A DNA stretch of 5,126 nt, taken from contig CALZHV010000160.1 in assembly GCA_945787485.1 (NCBI GenBank), forward strand, positions 1 to 5,126. The letters run 5' to 3'. A model generated the notes under the pieces. It worked only from the letters and a program-made list of their open reading frames with translations. It was not told where the DNA came from and ran no database searches. Made by a program: the position numbers and the translations under genes. Below, in pieces: positions 1 to 5,126 of the stretch (position 1 is its first letter; the number at the start of each line of letters is the position of its first letter). Source of the stretch: an uncultured Lachnospiraceae bacterium (GTDB lineage: Bacteria > Bacillota > Clostridia > Lachnospirales > Lachnospiraceae).

Positions 1-2951
1 TCCTGAATGGTCTTACAGGTATCATGTACTTCGTTTCTTATATGGTTAAATACATCCATGAAGTTTTCTTCACTGTTGTTGTGAATCATCATGATAAATG
101 TATCACTTATGACTCTTGAAAATGTTTCGCCCTCATTTAAATGCTTGTTTAATACTTCAGCAACAGCCTTGAGAGTGCGGTCACCTATGCTGTGTCCGTA
201 TGTTTCATTTATGTACTTGAAGTTCTTGATGTTGAAGTAGAACATTACATAATCTGTATCAGGATTTTCATTTAAAATATCCTGTGCAGTCACCTTGAAT
301 TTTTCAAAGTTTCCATAGCCTGTGATAATATCCGTAAATGATGCTTCTTCAACCTTTTTCTCTATCTGAATGTTTTGTTCTAATTCCTTCTTTAATTTCT
401 CTGCCTTTGTCTGCTTGTGCGGAGAAACAGAAATAAGGAATGAATTGCTTCCTGTGCTCCATTTGATAGGAGACAGGCAGATGTCAACATTTTCGGATTG
501 AGATTTACAGTATTTTGTAGTTCTCGTAAGCTTGTGGTCAGATAGTCTGTGAAGCGTACAGTCTCTGCAAGGGCTGTTTTCCTGGAATAAGCCGTTGTAG
601 CATTTGCTGTTCAGACTTATGTTAGGGAAATATTCAACAGACGCATCGTTGAAATACATTATATCGTAATTATCACGGCTTACTACTATCATTGGAGACT
701 GTATTGTGTCAAATGCATTTATAGTATCATCACGAAGACGTGAAAGATTGTTAATATTCTGCTTTGAACAGATTGCTTCGCCAAGCAACATAAACAACAT
801 CTTAAATGACGCAAGGCTGCTTGTTGTCCAAGCCGGCTTGTCTTCACTCATACAATAGAAGCTGATGTAGCCTATCTTTTTGCCGTTTAGAACTATCTGT
901 GACTGTATAAGTCTTTTTATTCCTTCGCTGTACGGTGTCATGTTTGACGAGTGAAGCTTGATAAGAGATGTGTCAGAGGAGTATACGATACCCTCTGTAC
1001 TCATTGCATCCAATTCTTCTAAAATAGCTGAAGGTGTATGCTGCTTAATGTTTCTGTCATTTTTTATGCCCTCTGCACACCATTGGTGCGTACAGTCTAC
1101 AAAATTCTTACTGTATTCGTATTCCCAAATGCATATTTTATCAAGGTCAAATGCCTGACCAACGGTTGATAAGGCATTTTCGATAGCTGAGTAAGAATTG
1201 GTACTGCTGAATAAGCTTGTCAATAGTGACAAAATAACTGTGTCATTTGGATTTGTTTCCGTTTTGTTTCTGTTATTTTCGTATTTGCCTCGTTCCATAT
1301 CTTCCTTATATAGGAAGTATCCGTTTTTACCGTTTAACTTAGTCTGGTAAAGGGCAGTATCCGCATTTTCAAGAAGAACATTGTATGGAATCTGGTCCTT
1401 GGTTGCTGCAATACCGATGCTTAATGTTACTTTACAGTCACCATTGTCTCCGGGATATAACTGCCTTAGTTCGTTTGCGATAAGCTCCGCTTTTTCACAG
1501 GCAACCTGCGTGTCTAATATGTTGGTCAGATACACACAGAATTCATCACCGCCAAGACGGCCTGCTATTCCGTATTCGCCGGTGTGTTTCATAAGCGCTT
1601 TGGCTATATCAATGATTACGTCATCACCCTTTAAATGTCCGTATGTATCATTTATTTTTTTGAAATCATCTATATCCACAAGCATAAATACGTTGTAGCT
1701 GTTACCGTTTAATTCTCGAAGCATATGCTGTATTTTTGCCTCGGTAGTTGCCTTGTTAAGAAGGCCTGTCATAAGGTCTGTTTCTGCTTTTATCAGAAGC
1801 TTCTGTTGCTCTACCTTTTGTGCGTGAATGTTTCTTAATAGACCAACAACTCGTATAGGGTCACCCTTTTCATCGTAGATTGATGAAAAGGTAGAGAAAT
1901 ACCATTGGAAACCACTGTTTTTTGTATTCAATTTAAATTCCGTCGAATAGTATTCGGCACCGGTTTTGGCAAGGTTAATCAGTTCTTCTAACTGTTCCTT
2001 TGTATCGAAGGAAACAAGCCCCTGCTTAACCATATTGACTCCGGGGTTTTCTATAATGGAAGCACCTTCAAAAATGTGATTAAACTTATCTGCAAATGTG
2101 ATAACATCATCTATAATATCATATTCATAAGGAAGCTCTTCCGAAATATCAGCAATGATAAGATATTTCTGCTCTTCAAGAGCTGCTTTCATCTCGGCAA
2201 TCTTAAGACTGGTAATATCTGACATAACAAGGTTGACAACCGGGAAGCCATCTGACATCTCGCCTGCACGCGCAAAGACTGCGTTTACCCATTTGATATG
2301 GTCGTCTGCACATTTAATTCGGAAATTGACAATTTTGGAATTGGAATCTTCTGTAAGGTCTGCAAGTGCGTCTATTACGATAGACAAATCCTCTGGCAAA
2401 ACGAGAGATAAGGTGTTCTTGCCAAAATTCTCTTTGTATTCCTTGATTGTGTAGCCTGATAAATCGTAGAAATAATTGTTTGCCCAGATAAGGGACAGGT
2501 TATTGTCTAGGAGATGCTTGCTTACACCACTCGGGACAGTGTTGGCAAATATCTCGAGATCGGTTTTTGCCTTGGCTGTTTCGCTTGCTGATTTTTCGAG
2601 ATTCGTGATATCCGTAAATACACATTGAAGTACATCACGTCCGTCATTCAATGTGAAAGCCTGACCGTTACAAAGAACAGTAAGTATATTTCCGCTTTTT
2701 GTGACAATTCTGGCCTGTGCACTTACAAGATTTGATATGCTAAGCTGATAACTGATTGAAGTTATCGTTTCTGTGAAATCTTCTACATATAATAGGTTAT
2801 CGAGTGTACATATTTTCTTGGCAAGCTCCCTTGGTGAGTAGCCTGTCATGACACAAAGACCCTGATCAAAATCCAAAATATTATATGGTGCATCCGTCTG
2901 TAAGACGAAGGTTGCAACATCGTTTCCGCTAACTGAGTTTGATGATGCCAA
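1..2951 (-). CDS. Multidomain c-di-GMP signalling protein (PAS-PAS-PAS-GGDEF-GAF-PAS-GGDEF), 3' end cut by the window
   Basis: A continuous 983-codon reading frame with no stop. It probably makes cyclic di-GMP from two GTP in response to signals sensed by its PAS and GAF domains. By residue: PAS about 11-118 and 131-252, each ending in a VFTDIT/VMSDIT-type strand; a weaker PAS-like domain about 258-382; GGDEF domain 390-550; GAF-like domain about 572-735; a cysteine-rich PAS about 743-845; a helical, charged linker 846-872; and a second GGDEF domain from about 868 that runs off the edge. The first GGDEF keeps metal ligand D426, guanine-binding N434, D443 and the RLGGDEF motif at 465-471, so it should be active. 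It has no RxxD product-inhibition site (G458 and G461 stand there). The second is degenerate: N907 replaces the metal Asp and ISDTF (948-952) replaces GGDEF. No signal peptide or membrane helix is visible, so it is likely cytosolic. The start is TTG at 2951-2949: an in-frame TAA lies at 2966-2964, a good ribosome site sits just upstream, and the next in-frame ATG is codon 35, inside the first PAS. An EAL domain often follows such a degenerate GGDEF, but none is visible here. Confidence 0.93.
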   Translation of the reverse strand, partial: MASSNSVSGNDVATFVLQTDAPYNILDFDQGLCVMTGYSPRELAKKICTLDNLLYVEDFTETITSISYQLSISNLVSAQARIVTKSGNILTVLCNGQAFTLNDGRDVLQCVFTDITNLEKSASETAKAKTDLEIFANTVPSGVSKHLLDNNLSLIWANNYFYDLSGYTIKEYKENFGKNTLSLVLPEDLSIVIDALADLTEDSNSKIVNFRIKCADDHIKWVNAVFARAGEMSDGFPVVNLVMSDITSLKIAEMKAALEEQKYLIIADISEELPYEYDIIDDVITFADKFNHIFEGASIIENPGVNMVKQGLVSFDTKEQLEELINLAKTGAEYYSTEFKLNTKNSGFQWYFSTFSSIYDEKGDPIRVVGLLRNIHAQKVEQQKLLIKAETDLMTGLLNKATTEAKIQHMLRELNGNSYNVFMLVDIDDFKKINDTYGHLKGDDVIIDIAKALMKHTGEYGIAGRLGGDEFCVYLTNILDTQVACEKAELIANELRQLYPGDNGDCKVTLSIGIAATKDQIPYNVLLENADTALYQTKLNGKNGYFLYKEDMERGKYENNRNKTETNPNDTVILSLLTSLFSSTNSYSAIENALSTVGQAFDLDKICIWEYEYSKNFVDCTHQWCAEGIKNDRNIKQHTPSAILEELDAMSTEGIVYSSDTSLIKLHSSNMTPYSEGIKRLIQSQIVLNGKKIGYISFYCMSEDKPAWTTSSLASFKMLFMLLGEAICSKQNINNLSRLRDDTINAFDTIQSPMIVVSRDNYDIMYFNDASVEYFPNISLNSKCYNGLFQENSPCRDCTLHRLSDHKLTRTTKYCKSQSENVDICLSPIKWSTGSNSFLISVSPHKQTKAEKLKKELEQNIQIEKKVEEASFTDIITGYGNFEKFKVTAQDILNENPDTDYVMFYFNIKNFKYINETYGHSIGDRTLKAVAEVLNKHLNEGETFSRVISDTFIMMIHNNSEENFMDVFNHIRNEVHDTCKTIQ

Positions 2952-2958
2952 AAAATCA

Positions 2959-2965
2959 CCCCTTT
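2959..2965 (-). promoter_or_regulatory. Ribosome binding site that fixes the TTG start of the GGDEF gene
   Basis: On the minus strand the sequence reads AAAGGGG, followed by TGATTTT-type spacing of 7 bases and then TTG at 2951-2949. A GTG overlaps the end of this site (2959-2957) but is in another frame. The in-frame TAA at 2966-2964 rules out any start further upstream. Confidence 0.8.
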
Positions 2966-2988
2966 ACGAGTAAAATAATCTATCCAAT

Positions 2989-3017
2989 ATTATAGACGAA
3001 ACGCTATTTTATAGCAA
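2989..3017 (-). promoter_or_regulatory. Sigma-A type promoter for the GGDEF gene
   Basis: Minus-strand -35 box TTGCTA (3017-3012), a 17-base spacer, and a perfect -10 box TATAAT (2994-2989). Transcription would begin near 2982, giving a leader of about 31 bases that contains the ribosome site. Box quality and spacing are both close to the housekeeping consensus. It is read from sequence only. Confidence 0.75.
3003..3015. promoter_or_regulatory. Perfect dyad over the -35 box of the GGDEF promoter (possible operator)
   Basis: GCTAT-TTT-ATAGC is a perfect 5-base inverted repeat with a 3-base centre. It covers part of the spacer and four bases of the -35 box of the minus-strand promoter. A protein bound here would block RNA polymerase. 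Short AT-rich dyads also arise by chance, so this is only a candidate operator. Confidence 0.35.
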
Positions 3018-3070
3018 GAAAAATAAGCTTTAAATTCGTGCAAAAATTATGGCTAAAATCATATAATGCT

Positions 3071-3085
3071 CGCTTTACATAAGCG
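3071..3085. promoter_or_regulatory. Perfect dyad over the -35 box of the operon promoter (possible operator)
   Basis: CGCTT-TACAT-AAGCG is a perfect 5-base inverted repeat with a 5-base centre. It fully covers the -35 box (3074-3079) of the plus-strand promoter. Its arms are GC-richer than the surroundings, which makes chance somewhat less likely than for the dyad at 3003-3015. The arms differ from those of that dyad, so one common repressor is not indicated. Confidence 0.4.
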
Positions 3086-3102
3086 GTCATAAATGTTAAA
3101 AT
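3074..3102 (+). promoter_or_regulatory. Extended -10 sigma-A promoter for the membrane protein-glgB operon
   Basis: The -35 box TTTACA (3074-3079) and -10 box TAAAAT (3097-3102) are exactly 17 bases apart, and a TG at 3094-3095 gives the extended -10 form TGnTAAAAT. The start of transcription would be near 3109, leaving a leader of about 157 bases before the first gene. A perfect TATAAT at 3062-3067 might be a second -10 box, but it lacks a good -35 partner. Confidence 0.7.
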
Positions 3103-3108
3103 AGATAA

Positions 3109-3265
3109 GTGTGATTTTGTCTATAAAGTGATTATTTAGATGAGGCGCAGATACGGTTTGTTTATGTGGGATGATAGATGATATTGGGAATACGAAATAA
3201 TCATTGAATTAAGTATTTTATATAGATTTTTTGAATTATGAATTTGTAGAAAAGTTTAATTAGTT
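3109..3265 (+). other. Long 5' leader of the operon, no recognised RNA element
   Basis: About 157 untranslated bases lie between the predicted transcription start and the ATG of the membrane protein. They contain a direct repeat GTGATT at 3111-3116 and 3128-3133 (17 bases apart). There is also a weak AT-rich stem, ATGATATT (3178-3185) pairing with AATAATCAT (3196-3204) with one bulge. No terminator hairpin with a T-run, no known riboswitch core and no clear small reading frame with a ribosome site was found. The length alone leaves room for leader control. Confidence 0.4.
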
Positions 3266-3898
3266 ATGAAAAGATACATATGGTATCAGGTATTTGCGAC
3301 ATTTTGTATTGGTATTTTCATTGTGAATTTTTCTGTATGCCTTCTTGCGTTTGACAAGAGTACATACAAAAAATGTGCCGTTGAAACAGAAATGCTCACA
3401 CAAAATGAAGCCATACTTGTTTATGAACAGTTAAATGACAGCTTCAGGTCTTTTTTTAGAAGTAGTTATAATATAGCCGGATATGAGTTGTCGGGGGCTA
3501 ACAAAGATGCTCTTAAGGATATAAAAAATATATATCGCATAGCATGGATTGTGAGTGTTTTATCGTTTGGCGGTGTCATTTATTTTATGAATTTTATTTC
3601 CAGAAGAAGAATGTACATGCCGCTTATCTACGGAGGAACACTGGGTGCGTTTTTGACGGCATTTTTTGCATTTTTGCTTTTTAGGGCAAAAAAAGGCGTC
3701 GGATATGGAATTAAAGCGATGGTGCTTTTTGGTGACTATGGATTTTTCCGAGGCAATGATGTTATTACTCATTTGTTTCCGGACAATTTTGCCAGAACAC
3801 TTGCATATAAATATGTTATTATCGTAGGGATTCTTATTGTTATATTTGCAATGGTCAGATTGTTTATTGCGTTAAACAGCAGACCGCATAAATTTTGA
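3266..3898 (+). CDS. Four-helix integral membrane protein, DUF1461/TIGR01906-like, function unknown
   Basis: A 210-residue protein with probable membrane helices at about 7-29, 90-112, 117-140 and 182-203. A roughly 60-residue polar segment lies between helices 1 and 2, and an amphipathic segment (about 150-180) between helices 3 and 4. The four-helix plan, the size, a loop ending in an LSGANKDALKDIKNIY-like stretch before helix 2, and the THLFPDNF motif (168-175) before helix 4 resemble DUF1461. Members of that family have no established biochemical role. The match is from memory of the family's shape, not from an alignment. Basic residues KR at the N-terminus and SRRR (112-115) between helices 2 and 3 suggest those parts face the cytoplasm, placing the first loop outside. 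ATG 3266 is the first possible start because an in-frame TAA lies at 3257-3259. Its ribosome site is weak (GAAAAG at 3249-3254, 11 bases away). The stop is 20 bases before glgB, so the two are probably co-transcribed. Confidence 0.8.
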   Translation: MKRYIWYQVFATFCIGIFIVNFSVCLLAFDKSTYKKCAVETEMLTQNEAILVYEQLNDSFRSFFRSSYNIAGYELSGANKDALKDIKNIYRIAWIVSVLSFGGVIYFMNFISRRRMYMPLIYGGTLGAFLTAFFAFLLFRAKKGVGYGIKAMVLFGDYGFFRGNDVITHLFPDNFARTLAYKYVIIVGILIVIFAMVRLFIALNSRPHKF

Positions 3899-3907
3899 TA
3901 TTTATTT

Positions 3908-3914
3908 AGGAGGG
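3908..3914 (+). promoter_or_regulatory. Strong ribosome binding site of glgB
   Basis: AGGAGGG lies 4 bases before the ATG at 3919, within the 20-base gap after the membrane protein's stop codon. It is much stronger than the site before the first gene of the operon, so glgB may be translated at a higher rate from the same message. Confidence 0.85.
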
Positions 3915-3918
3915 TTAT

Positions 3919-5126
3919 ATGATTAACAAATTAAAAAATTGGGTCAATTGGGTATTGTATGATGAGCTTGTGGATGGTCGACTTAATGCGCCAAGACATT
4001 TGCTCGGTATTCATGATTACGGTGACGGACAGGTTATCACTGTTTACAGACCGCATGCAAGGCAGGTGTTTGTCACATCTGTTACAGGCAAGTCTCCTAT
4101 AGAGCTTATTAAGATTGAGGGAGATTTATATGGCATTTATTTCCCTAAGAAAAAGTTCAATGGAACTAAGTACAGAATAAAGACTATTTATCAGGATAAT
4201 ACAGAGGTTGTTACAGCCGATTGTTATGCATTTAATTCTCTTATTTCTGATTTGGATACTTATCTTTTTGCTGAAGGCAAAAATTATGAGATATATGAGA
4301 AATTGGGTGCGCACCCTATGACAATCGACGGCGTGCAAGGTACTTATTTTGCTGTATGGGCACCAAATGCAAGACGTGTCAGTATAGTTGGAGACTTCAA
4401 CATGTGGGATGGCGCACTTAATCCTATGCAGCTTCAGTCTGTATCGGGAATTTATGAGATTTTTATGCCTGATGTTAAGCCGGGCGCAGTGTACAAATTC
4501 CAGATTCTTACTCGTGCCGGAGATATTCTTTACAAGGCTGATCCATATGCAAATTATGCTCAGGTAAGACCTGACAATGCAAATATCGTTGCAGATCTTA
4601 CAAAGTATAAATGGAAGGATGAAAAATGGGTTGATGCCAGAAAGAGCTGTAGTAGGGTGGACCGAATGAAAATGCCTATGTCCATTTACGAGGTTCACAT
4701 CGGTTCATGGAAGAAGAAAATCGAAGATTCTGATTTCGGATTTTATAATTATAGAGAAATGGCAAAAATGCTTGGTGAGTACGTAAAGGATATGGGTTAC
4801 ACTCACATTGAGTTACTTGGTATTGCAGAGTATCCGTTCGATGGCTCCTGGGGTTATCAGGTAACTAATTATTATGCTCCTACAAGCAGATATGGTTCTC
4901 CGGATGATTTTATGTATTTTGTGGATTATATGCATTCAATTGGTATAGGTGTTATCCTTGACTGGGTACCTGCTCATTTCCCAAGAGATGCTCATGGTCT
5001 TGCATTATTTGATGGAAGCCCGCTTTATGAGTATGCAGACCCACGTAAGGGTGAGCATCCTGACTGGGGTACGAAGATTTTTGATTATGGCAAAAATGAG
5101 GTCAAGAATTTCCTTATTGCCAATGC
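3919..5126 (+). CDS. glgB: 1,4-alpha-glucan (glycogen) branching enzyme, GH13 family, 3' end cut by the window
   Basis: GlgB cuts an alpha-1,4 glucan chain and rejoins it through an alpha-1,6 bond, forming branches in glycogen in the cytoplasm. The window holds 402 codons of a protein that usually has about 620-750. By residue: an N1 domain about 20-105 (PRHLLGIHDYGDG, then TVYRPHARQVFV); a CBM48-type N2 domain about 125-225 with TYFAVWAPNARRVSIVGDFN and NMWDG; and the start of the catalytic barrel from about 254 with IYEVHIGSW (256-264). Then come PFDGSWGYQ (306-314), YYAPTSRYG (318-326), conserved region I DWVPAHF (348-354), and HGLALFDGSPLYEYADPRKG (359-378). These last blocks are diagnostic of bacterial branching enzymes as against debranching or other GH13 enzymes. 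Regions II-IV, with the catalytic Asp and Glu, lie past the right edge, so activity cannot be judged. Having an N1 domain points to the longer, E. coli-like domain plan. It follows the membrane protein gene by 20 bases with its own strong ribosome site and is likely in the same operon. Confidence 0.96.
   Translation, partial: MINKLKNWVNWVLYDELVDGRLNAPRHLLGIHDYGDGQVITVYRPHARQVFVTSVTGKSPIELIKIEGDLYGIYFPKKKFNGTKYRIKTIYQDNTEVVTADCYAFNSLISDLDTYLFAEGKNYEIYEKLGAHPMTIDGVQGTYFAVWAPNARRVSIVGDFNMWDGALNPMQLQSVSGIYEIFMPDVKPGAVYKFQILTRAGDILYKADPYANYAQVRPDNANIVADLTKYKWKDEKWVDARKSCSRVDRMKMPMSIYEVHIGSWKKKIEDSDFGFYNYREMAKMLGEYVKDMGYTHIELLGIAEYPFDGSWGYQVTNYYAPTSRYGSPDDFMYFVDYMHSIGIGVILDWVPAHFPRDAHGLALFDGSPLYEYADPRKGEHPDWGTKIFDYGKNEVKNFLIAN

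Noticed and set aside
958..2454. Three plus-strand open frames (958-1158, 1381-1698, 2155-2454)
   Set aside because: They lie antisense inside the large GGDEF gene, whose frame encodes clear domains throughout. Their own translations show no recognisable domain and no ribosome sites were noted.
3062..3067. Second plus-strand promoter at a perfect TATAAT
   Set aside because: No acceptable -35 box lies 16-18 bases upstream, and the TTTACA/TGnTAAAAT promoter a few bases downstream is better formed. It is kept only as a possible alternative.
3134..3200. Possible lysine riboswitch start (GATGAGGCGCAG at about 3139-3150)
   Set aside because: Only the first few bases resemble the L-box. The later conserved segments, such as the GCCGAAGG-type block, are missing, and the remaining length is too short.
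2952..3265. c-di-GMP riboswitch in the intergenic region
   Set aside because: It was looked for on both strands because of the neighbouring c-di-GMP gene. No GEMM-type conserved core was found.
3560..3772. Minus-strand 70-codon open frame
   Set aside because: It is antisense within the membrane protein gene, and its composition is the mirror of hydrophobic codons on the other strand.
3867..3894. Internal promoter for glgB (TTGCGT, 16-base spacer, TAAATT)
   Set aside because: Both boxes match the consensus poorly, and such matches are expected by chance in AT-rich DNA.
4126..4698. Minus-strand 190-codon open frame
   Set aside because: It is antisense to glgB over its well-conserved N1, CBM48 and early barrel motifs, and its translation resembles no protein family.

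Overview
The window reads as chromosomal DNA from an anaerobic, low-GC Firmicute, most likely a clostridium of the Lachnospiraceae type (Butyrivibrio, Roseburia or Lachnospira-like). The grounds are AT-rich intergenic DNA, strong purine-rich Shine-Dalgarno sequences, a TTG start codon, near-consensus sigma-A promoters, and the style of the large PAS/GGDEF signalling protein and of the branching enzyme. This is judged by eye, and the genus is not fixed.

Layout: the left 58% (1-2951, minus strand) is one very large incomplete gene for a cytosolic cyclic-di-GMP signalling protein. From N to C its order is PAS, PAS, PAS-like, a catalytically intact GGDEF domain, GAF, a cysteine-rich PAS, then a degenerate GGDEF domain that runs off the left edge; an EAL domain may follow outside the window. 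The gene starts at a TTG codon, so an ATG-only search misses it. The 314-base gap 2952-3265 is a divergent regulatory region with a well-formed promoter on each strand and a short perfect dyad lying over or against each -35 box.

To the right (plus strand) lies a probable two-gene operon: a 210-residue four-helix membrane protein resembling the DUF1461/TIGR01906 family (3266-3898), then, 20 bases later and behind a strong ribosome binding site, glgB, the glycogen branching enzyme (3919 to the right edge, 402 codons seen, catalytic acid residues beyond the edge).

How the parts may work together: GlgB puts alpha-1,6 branches into glycogen. The membrane protein has no established function. The divergent arrangement with a shared control region suggests, but does not prove, that the c-di-GMP enzyme and the glycogen operon are controlled together. 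No RNA genes, mobile elements, CRISPR arrays or rho-independent terminators were seen. The 3' ends of both outer genes are outside the window.
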